From NCBI RefSeq assembly GCF_030409305.1, contig NZ_JAUFPQ010000010.1, positions 121,662-185,661 on the forward strand: DNA of 64,000 bases, given 5' to 3'. The stretch comes from Halomonas maura (GTDB lineage: Bacteria > Pseudomonadota > Gammaproteobacteria > Pseudomonadales > Halomonadaceae). The notes below the pieces were generated by a model. That model saw only the letters and a program-made list of their open reading frames with translations. It did not search any database and was not told the origin of the DNA. Shown in pieces: positions 35,286-46,103 of the stretch. The position numbers and the translations under genes are program-made. Within the stretch, counting starts at the first letter, position 1, and each line of letters opens with the position of its first letter.

Positions 35286-37109
35286 TCAGAGCGCGAAGCC
35301 GCGCCCGAAGTCCTCGGGGGAGAGTGCCATCAGCGGCTCGGCGCCGGCCTGGATCATCTGGGCATGGGCCCGGGTCCGCGGCAGCAGGCGCTCGAAGTAG
35401 AAGCGCGCCGTGTTGACCTTGGCCCGGTAGAAGGCGGCGTCGTCGGTGCCGGCATCCAGGCTGGCCCTGGCCTGCTTCACGGCCCGGGCGAAGAGGTAGG
35501 CGAGGGTCACATAGCCCGAATACATCAGGTAGTCGACGCTGGCCGCGCCGACCTCCTCGCGGTCGCCCATGGCCTTCATGCCCACGCCCATGGTCAGCTC
35601 GCCCCATTCCGTGTTGAGCTTGGCCAGGGGACGGACGAACTCGGCCATGGCGGGGTTCGCCGCCTCGGCCTGGCAGAACTTGTGGATCTCCTTGGTGAAC
35701 ACCTTGAGGGTCTCGCCCTGGTTCATCAGCACCTTGCGGCCCAGCAGGTCGAGGGCCTGGATGCCGGTGGTGCCCTCGTAGAGCCGCGTGATGCGGGCGT
35801 CGCGCACCAGCTGCTCCATGCCCCATTCCTGGATGAAGCCGTGCCCGCCGAAGACCTGCACGCCCTCGTTGGTGGCCTCGAAGCCCACCTCGGTCAGGAA
35901 GGCCTTGACGATGGGCGTCAGCAGGCCGAGCAGGGTCTCGGCACGCTCGCGCTCGGCGGCGTCCTGAGCATGCTCCACCACGTCGACCATCTGGGCGGCG
36001 TACAGCACCAGCATGCGCCCGCCCTCGGCGAAGGCCTTCTGGGTCAGCAGCATGCGCCGCACGTCCGGGTGCACGATGATCGGGTCGGCGGGCTTGTCCT
36101 CGGCCTTGGCCCCCGACAGGGCGCGCATCTGCAGGCGATCCCGGGCATAGGCCAGGGCATTCTGGAAGCTGGCCTCGGTGAGACCCAGCCCCTGGATGCC
36201 CACCCCGATGCGGGCGGCGTTCATCATGGTGAACATGCAGGCCAGGCCCTTGTGGGGCTCGCCCACCAGGTAGCCCCGGGCGGCGTCGAAGTTCATCACG
36301 CAGGTGGCATTGCCGTGGATGCCCATCTTGTGCTCGAGGGAACCGCAGCTGACCCCGTTGCGCGCGCCGGGCTCGCCGGCCGCGTCGGGCAGCTGCTCTG
36401 GCAAGTACTTCGGCACCACGAACAGCGAGATCCCCCTGGAGCCCGCCGGGGCGTCCGGCAGCTTGGCCAGCACCAGGTGGACGATGTTCTCGGCGAGGTC
36501 GTGATCACCGGCGGAGATAAAGATCTTCGTCCCCGTCACGGCGTAGCTACCATCATCATGGGGCACGGCGCGGGACTTGATCAGGCCCAGATCGGTGCCG
36601 CAATGCGGCTCGGTCAGGCACATGGTGCCGGTCCAGACGCCCTCGACCAGCTTGGTCAGGTAGGTGGCCTTCTGGGCCTCGGTGCCATGATGACGCAGGG
36701 CGTCGGCGGCGCCGTGGGAGAGTCCCGGGTACATGCCCCAGGCCAGGTTGGTGGCACAGATCATCTCGTTGAGCACCATGGCGAGCGACGGTGGCAGGCC
36801 CTGGCCGCCCTGGGCGGGGTCCGCCGCCAGGCCCGGCCAGCCACCCTCCACGTACTGCCGGTAGGCCGCCTTGAAGCCCCGGGGCGTCTTGACCTCGCCG
36901 CCCTCCAGCAGACAGCCCTCGCGGTCGCCGCTCTGGTTCAGGGGCAGCAGCACCTCGCGGGCGAAGCGTCCGCCCTCCTCCAGGATCGCGGCCACCACGT
37001 CCGGGCTGGCCTCCTCGCCGCCGGGCAGGCGCGCATAGTGGGCGGGATAGTCCAGCAGCTCGTCCATCACGAAGCGCAGGTCACGCAGCGGGGCCTGGTA
37101 GTCGGGCAT
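35286..37109 (-). CDS. Acyl-CoA dehydrogenase (long DmdC-like type)
   Basis: The protein has 607 residues from ATG 37109. It belongs to the about 600-residue acyl-CoA dehydrogenases with an extra C-terminal domain, which include DmdC (methylmercaptopropionyl-CoA) and several fatty acyl-CoA enzymes. MCLTEPHCGTDLG and KIFISAGDHDL are the FAD/substrate motifs. LYEGTTGIQALDLLGRKV (around 455-472) holds the probable catalytic Glu. It should introduce the first double bond in beta-oxidation. With the nearby ligase, SDR and thiolase it makes up an acyl-CoA degradation locus. Upstream are a PsrA-like operator and a heptamer repeat. No DmdD crotonase is present, so DMSP use is not supported. Confidence 0.88.
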   Translation of the reverse strand: MPDYQAPLRDLRFVMDELLDYPAHYARLPGGEEASPDVVAAILEEGGRFAREVLLPLNQSGDREGCLLEGGEVKTPRGFKAAYRQYVEGGWPGLAADPAQGGQGLPPSLAMVLNEMICATNLAWGMYPGLSHGAADALRHHGTEAQKATYLTKLVEGVWTGTMCLTEPHCGTDLGLIKSRAVPHDDGSYAVTGTKIFISAGDHDLAENIVHLVLAKLPDAPAGSRGISLFVVPKYLPEQLPDAAGEPGARNGVSCGSLEHKMGIHGNATCVMNFDAARGYLVGEPHKGLACMFTMMNAARIGVGIQGLGLTEASFQNALAYARDRLQMRALSGAKAEDKPADPIIVHPDVRRMLLTQKAFAEGGRMLVLYAAQMVDVVEHAQDAAERERAETLLGLLTPIVKAFLTEVGFEATNEGVQVFGGHGFIQEWGMEQLVRDARITRLYEGTTGIQALDLLGRKVLMNQGETLKVFTKEIHKFCQAEAANPAMAEFVRPLAKLNTEWGELTMGVGMKAMGDREEVGAASVDYLMYSGYVTLAYLFARAVKQARASLDAGTDDAAFYRAKVNTARFYFERLLPRTRAHAQMIQAGAEPLMALSPEDFGRGFAL

Positions 37110-37153
37110 CTCGTCTCTCCTCGAAGTCGGGCAGCGGCGGCGGTGACGGCCGC

Positions 37154-37173
37154 TTTCAAACATGTGTTTGAAA
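37154..37173. promoter_or_regulatory. PsrA-like operator upstream of the acyl-CoA dehydrogenase
   Basis: TTTCAAACATGTGTTTGAAA has 8-bp inverted arms around ATGT. It contains CAAAC-N4-GTTTG, the core of the site bound by the fatty-acid-responsive regulator PsrA in Pseudomonas and relatives. It is 45 bp before the dehydrogenase ATG. Confidence 0.7.
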
Positions 37174-37226
37174 CTAGCCTCGAACCGATCGAGAGTCAAG
37201 CGTTCGTTTTGCTCCAGGGGCAAGCA

Positions 37227-37310
37227 GCGGGAAGCGGGAAGCGGGAAGCGGGAAGCGGGAAGCGGGAAGCGGGAAGCGGGAAGCGGGAAGCGGGAAGCGG
37301 GAAGCGGGAA
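37227..37310. repeat. Heptanucleotide tandem repeat, 12 copies of GCGGGAA
   Basis: Twelve perfect 7-bp units occupy 84 bp upstream of the PsrA-like site in the acyl-CoA dehydrogenase promoter region. Perfect identity suggests recent expansion by slippage. Confidence 0.95.
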
Positions 37311-37323
37311 GCCAGCATCATCA

Positions 37324-37358
37324 GCAACCCCCCGGAGGCTTTCGCCCGGGGGGGTTGC
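37324..37358. terminator. GC-rich hairpin between the SDR gene and the heptamer repeat
   Basis: GCAACCCCCCGG pairs with CCGGGGGGGTTGC across a short loop. No clear T-tract follows on either strand. It lies 65 bp after the SDR stop on the minus strand and may end or slow that transcript. Confidence 0.5.
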
Positions 37359-37423
37359 GCTTACAGCTTATGGCTTATCGCTCCAGGCGACGTCCGGCTC
37401 TTCCAGCGCCCGGCGAAGCCGGG

Positions 37424-38191
37424 TCACTGCATGCGAATGCCGCCGTCCAGGCGGATCACCTCGCCGTTGAGCATCGGGTTGGTGACGATCTGCTCGGCCA
37501 GCCGGGCGAACTCGTCGGGCCTGCCCAGCCGCTTGGGAAAGGGTACCGCGGCCGAGAGCGCGGCCACGGCGTCCTCGGGAATATCGCCCATCATCGGCGT
37601 CTCGAAGACCCCCGGGGCGATGGCCATGACCCGGATGCCGTGTCGCGAGAGCTCCCGGGCCGCCGGCAGGCTCATGCCCACCACGCCGGCCTTGGAGGCG
37701 CTGTAGGCGCACTGCCCCACCTGGCCGTCGAAGGCGGCCACCGAGGCGGTATTGATGATCACGCCGCGCTCGCCGTCCTCGCCGGGGGCGTTGCCGGCCA
37801 TGGCCGCCGAGGCCAGGCGCATGACGTTGAAGGTCCCCACCAGGTTGATCTGGACGGTGCGTGCATAGGCCTCGAGGTCTGCGGGGTGGCCCTCGCGGTC
37901 GAGCAGCTTGGCCACGCTGACCACCCCGGCGCAGTGCACCACCCCGGCCAGGCCCCGCTCGCCGCCGAGGGCCACCGCGGCATCCACGGCAGCCTGGATG
38001 TCGTCCGCGGCGGTGACGTCGCCACGCACGGCCCGGGCGGCCTCGCCGAGGGTCTCGGCATGGGCCTCGACGGCCTCGCTGAGGTCGCACAGCACCACCC
38101 GGCCGCCCGCGGCGACGAGGCGCTCGGCGGTAGCCGCCCCCAGTCCGGAGGCGGCGCCGGTGATCAGAAAGGTGTTGTCCTTCACTTGCAT
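37424..38191 (-). CDS. Short-chain dehydrogenase, 3-hydroxyacyl-CoA dehydrogenase type 2-like
   Basis: The protein has 255 residues from ATG 38191. The NAD-binding motif TGAASGLG (about 11-18), [23 protein letters not shown] with catalytic Ser, Tyr and Lys (YSASK) and the C-terminal [12 protein letters not shown] place it with HSD10-like 3-hydroxyacyl-CoA dehydrogenases. It begins 16 bp after the acyl-CoA ligase stop, so the two are co-transcribed. It is expected to oxidise 3-hydroxyacyl-CoA in the cytoplasm; the chain length is unknown. Confidence 0.88.
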   Translation of the reverse strand: MQVKDNTFLITGAASGLGAATAERLVAAGGRVVLCDLSEAVEAHAETLGEAARAVRGDVTAADDIQAAVDAAVALGGERGLAGVVHCAGVVSVAKLLDREGHPADLEAYARTVQINLVGTFNVMRLASAAMAGNAPGEDGERGVIINTASVAAFDGQVGQCAYSASKAGVVGMSLPAARELSRHGIRVMAIAPGVFETPMMGDIPEDAVAALSAAVPFPKRLGRPDEFARLAEQIVTNPMLNGEVIRLDGGIRMQ

Positions 38192-38207
38192 CGCAATGTC
38201 TCCACGA

Positions 38208-39881
<1,674 letters not shown>

Positions 39882-40018
39882 AAGCTGCCTCTCTGCTTGT
39901 CGGCTCCATCGGCATCGCCGTCCGGAGGCCCATTGTGCTTGTTGTCGGCCATCGGCCATCTGGCCTTCACTGTCATCGCGTCCGGCGACCGGGGATCGAC
40001 CCGCCGCCGGAACCTACA

Positions 40019-40036
40019 GTTGACGTAAGCGTCAAC
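40019..40036. promoter_or_regulatory. Palindrome upstream of the acyl-CoA ligase gene
   Basis: GTTGACGTAAGCGTCAAC has 7-bp arms around TAAG. It resembles sites of MerR-type LiuR regulators of branched-chain and fatty acyl-CoA catabolism, but no such regulator is encoded nearby. It overlaps the TetR-type site by 2 bp. Confidence 0.45.
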
Positions 40037-40052
40037 CTATCAAGCGCTAGGT
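40035..40052. promoter_or_regulatory. Candidate TetR operator, copy 1
   Basis: ACCTATCAAGCGCTAGGT, an imperfect palindrome, shares CAAGCGCTAG and the preceding GTCAACC with the site at 40724-40741. The two sites bracket the TetR gene. Confidence 0.6.
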
Positions 40053-40135
40053 ACAAGCTAGTGACTTCGTCTCGGCAGGGCAAGGGGTGGGACGAGCGAC
40101 GGGGCTAGACCATGGTCGACCCCGACGCGGCAGGC

Positions 40136-40714
40136 TCAGTGGGCGGGGTGGGTAATCATGGCGATGAGTTCCCGGGCGAGGTCCTCGGGAGAGCGCTCGC
40201 CATGGGGGTCGTACCAGCGCACCGTCCAGTTGAGCGCTCCCATCACGAAGCGCGAGACCAGGAACCGGTCACCCCGGATCAGGCCGGCGGCCAGGGCCTC
40301 GTCGAGCACCTCTTCCCACAACGCCTCATAGGCATCCCGCAGGTGGCCCAGGTGGTCGCGTGCCTCGGGGGCCAGGCGCCGCCATTCGTAGAGGGCGACC
40401 ACATGGGCGTTGCGGTCGGTCAGCAGGGTCTCCAGATGCGCCCGCGCCATGGCATGCAACCTCGCCTCGGGGTCGCTGTCGCATTGGTCGAGGGCCTGTC
40501 GGGCGATCGCCAGGGCATTCTCGGTGCCCTCCTCGATCACCGCGGCGAGGATCTCCTGCTTGTCGCGGAAGTGGTGGAAGAGGCTGCCGGACTTGATGCC
40601 CATCTCCTGGGCCAGCATGCGCACGGTGGTGCGATCGAAGCCCTCCTGGACGAACAACTGGGCGGCCTGACGCGTCAGTTCCTTGCGGCGAGGCGAGTCA
40701 TTCATTACATTCAT
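40136..40714 (-). CDS. TetR/AcrR family transcriptional regulator
   Basis: The protein has 192 residues; ATG 40714 is used, with ATG 40705 as an alternative. The N-terminal HTH (RQAAQLFVQEGFDRTTVRMLAQEMGIKSGSLFHHFRDKQEIL, about 14-56) is typical. The C-terminal ligand domain resembles acyl-CoA-responsive regulators of fatty acid degradation. It lies between the ligase-SDR operon and the divergent thiolase gene; matching palindromes in both gaps suggest it represses both and itself. Ligand unknown, probably an acyl-CoA. Confidence 0.9.
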   Translation of the reverse strand: MNVMNDSPRRKELTRQAAQLFVQEGFDRTTVRMLAQEMGIKSGSLFHHFRDKQEILAAVIEEGTENALAIARQALDQCDSDPEARLHAMARAHLETLLTDRNAHVVALYEWRRLAPEARDHLGHLRDAYEALWEEVLDEALAAGLIRGDRFLVSRFVMGALNWTVRWYDPHGERSPEDLARELIAMITHPAH

Positions 40715-40723
40715 CGACGTTTA

Positions 40724-40741
40724 CACTAGCGCTTGCTTGGT
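40724..40741. promoter_or_regulatory. Candidate TetR operator, copy 2
   Basis: Reading on the minus strand gives ACCAAGCAAGCGCTAGTG, matching copy 1 in 13 of 18 positions and fitting an ACCAAGC-N4-GCTTGGT type TetR site. It lies 9 bp from the TetR start and upstream of the thiolase gene. Confidence 0.6.
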
Positions 40742-40844
40742 TGACCCTGAGAGAACCATAGCCCCGCCGACAGGTCAACGCACCGCCGCCTCCCCGGCCG
40801 GGACTCCGCCACCATCACGACCATCGACGTTCGGGAGACATGCC

Positions 40845-42032
40845 ATGAGCCAGTCCAACGATATCGTTTTCCTCGCCGCGACGCGGACCCCGATGGGCGG
40901 CATGCTGGGCAGCCTGTCCAGCCTCGCCGCGCCGGAACTCGCGGCCACGGCGATCCGTGCCGCCATCGAGCGGGCCGGGATCGAGGCCGCCGCCATCGAC
41001 GAGGGCATCCTGGGCTGCGTGCTGCCCGCCGGCGTCAAGCAGGGCCCCGCCCGTCAGGCCATGCGTCAGGCCGGCATCCCGGACGGCATCGGCGCCACCA
41101 CCGTCAACAAGTTGTGCGGCTCCGGCATGAAGGCCACCATGCTGGCCCATGACCTGATCCGCGCCGGCTCCGGCGAGATCCTGCTGGCCGGCGGCATGGA
41201 GTCCATGTCCAATGCCCCCCATGTGCTGGCCAAGGCGCGCACCGGCTACCGGCTGGGCCACGGCCAGCTGCTGGATCACATGTTCCTCGATGGCCTGGAG
41301 GATGCCGAGACCGGCAAGCTGATGGGCGGCTTCGCCCAGGAGATCGCCACACGCCGCGACTACGGCCGCGAGCGCCTCGATGACTTCGCGATCGCCTCGC
41401 TGGAGCGCGCCATGGCGGCCACCAACGCCGGTCACCTCGACGCCGAGATGGCGCCGGTGACCGTCTCCGGCCGCCAGGGCGACAGCCTGGTGGAACATGA
41501 CGAGCAGCCCTTCCAGGCCAGGCTCGACAAGATTCGCTCGCTGCGTCCGGCCTTCGCCAAGGACGGCACCATCACCGCCGCCAACTCGAGCTCCATCTCC
41601 GACGGTGCCTCGGCGCTGATCCTGGCCAGCCAGGCCGCGGCGGACCGGGTCGGCGCCAGGCCCCTGGCGCGCATGCTGGGCCACAGCACCCACTCGCGTC
41701 ATCCCAGCGAGTTCACCATCGCCCCGGTGGGCGCCATCGACAAGCTGATGAAACGCCTCGGTTGGTGCGTCGACGACGTCGACCTGTTCGAGATCAACGA
41801 GGCCTTCGCCGTGGTCACCCTGATGGCCATGGACGACCTGGGGCTGCCCCACGACAAGGTCAATGTCTTCGGCGGGGCCTGCGCCCAGGGCCACCCGATC
41901 GGCTCCACCGGTTCGCGGATCATCGCCACCCTGATCCACGCCCTGCGTACCAGGGGCGGCAAGCGCGGCATCGCCAGCCTGTGCATCGGCGGCGGCGAGG
42001 CCACGGCGGTGGCCGTGGAACTGGTCGACTGA
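40845..42032 (+). CDS. Acetyl-CoA C-acyltransferase (thiolase)
   Basis: The protein has 395 residues from ATG 40845. It has the thiolase fold with nucleophile Cys91 (VNKLCGSGMKA), His in GGACAQGHPIGSTGSR and the second Cys in ASLCIGGGEA. DLFEINEAFAVVTL is also conserved. It could cleave 3-ketoacyl-CoA in the last step of beta-oxidation or condense acetyl-CoA; the context with ligase, dehydrogenases and TetR favours degradation. It is divergent from the TetR gene and has its own terminator. Confidence 0.92.
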   Translation: MSQSNDIVFLAATRTPMGGMLGSLSSLAAPELAATAIRAAIERAGIEAAAIDEGILGCVLPAGVKQGPARQAMRQAGIPDGIGATTVNKLCGSGMKATMLAHDLIRAGSGEILLAGGMESMSNAPHVLAKARTGYRLGHGQLLDHMFLDGLEDAETGKLMGGFAQEIATRRDYGRERLDDFAIASLERAMAATNAGHLDAEMAPVTVSGRQGDSLVEHDEQPFQARLDKIRSLRPAFAKDGTITAANSSSISDGASALILASQAAADRVGARPLARMLGHSTHSRHPSEFTIAPVGAIDKLMKRLGWCVDDVDLFEINEAFAVVTLMAMDDLGLPHDKVNVFGGACAQGHPIGSTGSRIIATLIHALRTRGGKRGIASLCIGGGEATAVAVELVD

Positions 42033-42056
42033 GCCTGGCACCCTCGCCATCCAATG

Positions 42057-42076
42057 CGCCCGCCTTGCGGCGGGCG
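42057..42076 (+). terminator. Rho-independent terminator after the thiolase gene
   Basis: An 8-bp stem CGCCCGCC / GGCGGGCG with a TTGC loop is followed by TCCTTGTTTTC, 24 bp after the stop codon. Confidence 0.85.
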
Positions 42077-42170
42077 TCCTTGTTTTCGGTTCATCGCCCT
42101 TTGCCCGGACACGCGGCATGGACGAGAGACACCAGGCCCTGCCCGTGTCACGCCGATCGGCGAAGAGCCT

Positions 42171-42974
42171 TCATTTGCGGGGCGCCGCCAGGCGGTCGGG
42201 GCGTAGCCGCTCGCGATCATCGAACAGCCGGCGACTGGCCAGGGCCACCGCGGCCAGGGTGCCGAAGCCGGTGCCCAGGGTGATGGTGAACATGATCAGG
42301 ATCTGGTACTTCACCGCCAGCGCCGGCGCGGTGCCGGCCAGGATCTGACCGGTCATCATGCCCGGCAGGCTGACCACCCCGGCGGCGGCCATGGCATTGA
42401 CCACCGGCATCAGCCCGCTGCGCATCGCCTCGCGGCGAATATCGCCGATGGCCTCCCGCCAGGTCTGGCCGAGCATCAGGCGATTCTCGATCACCGCCCG
42501 CTGCTGCCAGGTACCCTCGGTGAGACGGTCGAGGGCCAGGGCCACGCCGGTCATGGTGTTGCCGAGCATCATGCCCAGCAGCGGGATGGCATACTGGGGC
42601 CGGTACCAGGGCTCGGGGCCGATGATCACCGTCAGGGTCAGTACCGCCACGGTGAAGGAGGACAGGAACATCGCCAGGGTGCCGATGCCGAAGGCCCAGC
42701 CGCCGAGCAGGCGGCGTTTCTGGCGGGCCACGACCTCGCGGCCGGCGATCAGCAGCATGCCCACGGCCATCAGCGCGACCCAATGGAAGCGCGCCGAGGC
42801 GAACAGCGCCTCGAGGACCAGCCCGACCAGCGCCAGCTGGATCACCGTCCGTCCCGCCGCGATCAGCAGCGTGCGGCCCATCCCCAGGCGCCCGGCCACC
42901 GTGCATCCGGCGAGCGCCACCACCAGCAGGGCGGCCAGTGCCAGTTGCCACCAGGCGAGGTCGATCACTTGCAT
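42171..42974 (-). CDS. fetB: FetB-like ABC permease (metal export)
   Basis: The protein has 267 residues with about seven hydrophobic segments. It is of the UPF0014/YbbM family: YRPQYAIPLLGMMLGNTMTGVALALDRL and MPVVNAMAAAGVVSLPGMMTGQILAG are conserved. In E. coli FetAB exports iron and helps under oxidative stress. The start (42974) overlaps the end of fetA by 10 bp, so they form one operon. Confidence 0.9.
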   Translation of the reverse strand: MQVIDLAWWQLALAALLVVALAGCTVAGRLGMGRTLLIAAGRTVIQLALVGLVLEALFASARFHWVALMAVGMLLIAGREVVARQKRRLLGGWAFGIGTLAMFLSSFTVAVLTLTVIIGPEPWYRPQYAIPLLGMMLGNTMTGVALALDRLTEGTWQQRAVIENRLMLGQTWREAIGDIRREAMRSGLMPVVNAMAAAGVVSLPGMMTGQILAGTAPALAVKYQILIMFTITLGTGFGTLAAVALASRRLFDDRERLRPDRLAAPRK

Positions 42975-43585
42975 GGCGCCGGGACCTCCTCGACCAGTCG
43001 TCCATCCTCGAGACGCCCCCGCCGCGTGGCGACCCGGGCGATCTGCACCTGGTCATGGGCGACCCAGATCACCGGCCAGCCCCCATCCCGGAGGCGCGCC
43101 ATCAACCAGGCCTCCACCCGGCGGGTGGTGACGTCGTCCAGGTTGGCCGTCGGCTCGTCCAGCAGCAGCACCGAGGGGGTTCGGGCCAGGGCCCGCAGCA
43201 GCGCCAGGCGCTGCTTCTCGCCGGACGACAGACGGGCCACCGGCCAGTCGAGCACCGCCGGCGTCAGGCCCAGGGCCGACAGACCCCGAACGTCCCCCGC
43301 GGGAAAGTGATCTCCCACCCGCTCGGCCCACCACTGGCTCTCCGCCGGGACCAGCATGACCCGGCGGCGCCAGGCATGGCCCGGCAGCTCGTCCTGGGCC
43401 AGTTCTCCCAGGGTGACCGCTCCCCGGTGGGGCTCCAGGTCGGCGATGGCCCGCAGCAGCCGGCTCTTGCCCGCCCCGCTGGGGCCGGCGAGACACAGCA
43501 CCTCCCCGGCGGCCACGCACAGCGACACCGGCTGCAGGTCGCCGACGGCGAGCCGATCGAGGCACAAGGGCGGATGGCCGGTCAT
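42965..43585 (-). CDS. fetA: FetA-like ABC ATPase (metal export)
   Basis: The protein has 206 residues from ATG 43585. Walker A GPSGAGKS (about 34-41), signature LSSGEKQR and Walker B VLLLDEPTANLD are intact, with WVAHDQ as the switch. It is the partner of the overlapping FetB permease. The signature motif LSSGE replaces LSGGQ, a mild variation seen in the family. Confidence 0.9.
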   Translation of the reverse strand: MTGHPPLCLDRLAVGDLQPVSLCVAAGEVLCLAGPSGAGKSRLLRAIADLEPHRGAVTLGELAQDELPGHAWRRRVMLVPAESQWWAERVGDHFPAGDVRGLSALGLTPAVLDWPVARLSSGEKQRLALLRALARTPSVLLLDEPTANLDDVTTRRVEAWLMARLRDGGWPVIWVAHDQVQIARVATRRGRLEDGRLVEEVPAPCK

Positions 43586-43678
43586 GGTAACTCCAGGATT
43601 CGAGAAGGCGGGCAAAGCCCGTTGAGCCTAGCAGCTGCTCGTCATCGGCCGCGAGGGGCGAACGGGAGGATTGATGAC

Positions 43679-43694
43679 ATATGGAAATGCATAT
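43679..43694. promoter_or_regulatory. Candidate ArsR operator upstream of acr3
   Basis: ATATG-N6-CATAT within an AT-rich island in a GC-rich genome. The block ATATGGAA...CATATAT is shared with the site at 48812-48833 in front of the other arsenic operon. Confidence 0.65.
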
Positions 43695-43823
43695 ATCTTG
43701 GCAGGCGACCTCGGCCACCCTCGGCGCCCCCTGCCGCCCGGGGTGCGCCAGCCCGTCGCCCGGGCCGGGAGCGGTCGAAGGCCGTCTCCCCCCCTCGACT
43801 CGAAGCCACCCAGGGAGCGCCTC

Positions 43824-44894
43824 ATGACCACCAACATCGAGACCCGGAGCGGCGATGCTCCCTCCCCCATGGGCCTGTTCGAGCGCTTTCTCTCGCTGTG
43901 GGTGGCCCTGGCCATCCTGGCCGGCGTGCTGCTGGGGCAGTTCGCTCCGGTGGTTCCCGAGACCCTGTCGCGCTTCGAGGTCGCCCAGGTGTCGATCCCG
44001 GTGGCCGTGCTGATCTGGGCCATGATCTTCCCGATGATGGCCCAGATCGACTTCTCGGCGGTGCTCGGGGTACGCCGTCAGCCCAAGGGCCTGGTCATCA
44101 CCACCACGGTGAACTGGCTGATCAAGCCGTTCACCATGTTCGTCATCGCCGGCTTCTTCCTGACCGTGGTCTTTCGCCCCTGGATCCCCGAGGCCCTGGC
44201 CAGCCAGTACCTGGCCGGCGCCATCCTGCTGGGGGCCGCCCCCTGCACCGCCATGGTCTTCGTGTGGAGCACCCTGACCCGCGGCGATGCCGCCTATACC
44301 CTGGTCCAGGTGTCGCTCAATGACCTGATCATGCTGTTCGCCTTCGCCCCCATCGTGGTGCTGCTGCTCGGGGTGTCGGACATCCAGGTGCCGTGGAACA
44401 CCGTGGCGCTGTCGGTGGTGCTGTACATCGTCATTCCCCTGGGCACGGGCTACCTGACCCGTCGAACCCTGATCCAGCGTCAGGGTCCGGCCTGGTTCGA
44501 GAGGGTCTTCCTGGCGCGGATCGCCCCGATCACGCCCATCGGCCTGATCATCACCCTGGTGCTGCTGTTCGCCTTCCAGGGCGAGGTGATCCTGACCCAT
44601 CCCCTGCATATCGTGCTGATCGCCATTCCCCTCATCCTGCAGACCTTCCTGATCTTCCTGCTGGCCTACGGCTGGGCCTGGGCCTGGCGGGTCCCCCACT
44701 GCGTGGCGGCGCCGGGCGCCATGATCGGCGCCAGCAACTTCTTCGAACTGGCCGTGGCCGCCGCCATCGCGCTGTTCGGCCTGCAGTCCGGTGCGGCGCT
44801 TGCCACCGTGGTGGGAGTGCTGGTGGAGGTCCCCTTGATGCTCGCCCTGGTGCGGATCGCCAACGCCACCCGCGCTCGCTTTCCCGCCCCATGA
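43824..44894 (+). CDS. acr3: ACR3-family arsenite efflux permease
   Basis: The protein has 356 residues from ATG 43824 (GGGAGCG upstream). It has about ten membrane segments. The conserved Cys lies in [13 protein letters not shown] (about 140-152), essential in ACR3 exporters, and [13 protein letters not shown] follows. It extrudes arsenite from the cytoplasm. It is the first gene of a two-gene operon with an MFS transporter, overlapping it by 4 bp, and has an ArsR-like palindrome upstream. Confidence 0.93.
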   Translation: MTTNIETRSGDAPSPMGLFERFLSLWVALAILAGVLLGQFAPVVPETLSRFEVAQVSIPVAVLIWAMIFPMMAQIDFSAVLGVRRQPKGLVITTTVNWLIKPFTMFVIAGFFLTVVFRPWIPEALASQYLAGAILLGAAPCTAMVFVWSTLTRGDAAYTLVQVSLNDLIMLFAFAPIVVLLLGVSDIQVPWNTVALSVVLYIVIPLGTGYLTRRTLIQRQGPAWFERVFLARIAPITPIGLIITLVLLFAFQGEVILTHPLHIVLIAIPLILQTFLIFLLAYGWAWAWRVPHCVAAPGAMIGASNFFELAVAAAIALFGLQSGAALATVVGVLVEVPLMLALVRIANATRARFPAP

Positions 44895-46075
44895 GGCGAT
44901 CGCTGGCGCGCCATCCGCTGGCGATCATCGTCCTGGCGCAGCTCTGCGGCACCTCGCTGTGGTTCAGCGTCAACGGCGTGGGATTGTCGCTGGCCGAGAC
45001 CCTGGGGCTCACCGCGGCCGACCTGGGCCGCTTGACGCTGGCCGTGCAGCTGGGCTTCATCCTCGGCGCCCTGGGCCTGGCCGTCAGCGGCCTCGGCGAC
45101 CGTTTCCGTGCCAGCCATGTCTTCGCCGCGGCGAGCCTGGCCGGTGCCCTGATCAACGCGGGCTTCGTGCTGGCGGCGCCCCATACGGGGCCGGCCCTGG
45201 GGCTGCGCTTTCTCACCGGCGTCTGCCTGGCCGGCATCTATCCCCTGGGCATGAAGCTGGTGATCGGCTGGACGCCCCGCCATACCGGCGCCGCCCTGGC
45301 CTGGCTGGTGGGCATGCTGACGCTCGGCACCGCCCTGCCGCACCTGCTGCGCGGCGCGACCCTGGGGCTCCCCTGGCAATGGCCGCTGCTCGGCGCCTCC
45401 CTCCTCGCCCTCACGGGCGGCGCCCTGGTGCTGGCCCTGGGCGACGGCCCGCACCTACCGCCCTCGAGCGGCCGGGCGCGCCTCGGGGAAGGGCTGGCCG
45501 CGCTCCGCGACGGCCGCTTCCGTGCCGTGGCCGGGGGCTACTTCGGCCACTGCTGGGAGCTCTATGCGGTCTGGACCCTGGCGCCCTTCCTGATCGCCAG
45601 GGAGGTGGCGCGACTGTCGGCGCCGGCCGGCCTGGTGCCCTGGCTGGCCTTCGGCATGATCGCCCTGGGACTGGTCGGCTGCGTGGCGGGTGGCCAGCTG
45701 AGCCGCCGTCTGGGCAGCCTCACCGTGGCCCGCCGGGCGCTGGCCACCTCGGGGCTGGTCGGGCTGGCCTATCCGCTGCTGGCCTGGGCGCCGCCGCCGC
45801 TGCTGCTGGGCCTGCTGGCCCTCTGGGGGCTGACGGTGATTGCCGATTCGCCGCAGTTCTCCGCGCTGGCCGCCGCCACCGCGCCGCGGGCCCAGGTGGG
45901 CTCGACCCTGGCGGTGATGAACGCCGTGGGCTTTGCGCTGACCCTGCCGGGCATCTGGCTGACCGCCTCGCTGTGGGCCAGCCAGGGGCCCTGGGTGGTG
46001 TGGTGGCTGCTTCCCGGGCCGCTGCTGGGCCTCTGGGGCTTACGCGGGCTTCAGGGGGTACCGGCGCGGGGCTGA
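44891..46075 (+). CDS. MFS transporter of the arsenic cluster
   Basis: The protein has 394 residues and about twelve hydrophobic segments with MFS character. It begins [29 protein letters not shown] and carries [13 protein letters not shown] between segments 2 and 3. Its ATG overlaps the acr3 stop (ATGA). MFS proteins of this kind recur next to ars genes, but the substrate, perhaps an arsenical, is not known. It ends 29 bp from the convergent arsR stop. Confidence 0.82.
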   Translation: MRRSLARHPLAIIVLAQLCGTSLWFSVNGVGLSLAETLGLTAADLGRLTLAVQLGFILGALGLAVSGLGDRFRASHVFAAASLAGALINAGFVLAAPHTGPALGLRFLTGVCLAGIYPLGMKLVIGWTPRHTGAALAWLVGMLTLGTALPHLLRGATLGLPWQWPLLGASLLALTGGALVLALGDGPHLPPSSGRARLGEGLAALRDGRFRAVAGGYFGHCWELYAVWTLAPFLIAREVARLSAPAGLVPWLAFGMIALGLVGCVAGGQLSRRLGSLTVARRALATSGLVGLAYPLLAWAPPPLLLGLLALWGLTVIADSPQFSALAAATAPRAQVGSTLAVMNAVGFALTLPGIWLTASLWASQGPWVVWWLLPGPLLGLWGLRGLQGVPARG

Positions 46076-46103
46076 CCGGCTGCGAGAGCGGCTCTAACAC
46101 GCC

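Noticed and set aside
37227..37310. CRISPR array
   Set aside because: Repeats are 7 bp without spacers; a simple tandem repeat.
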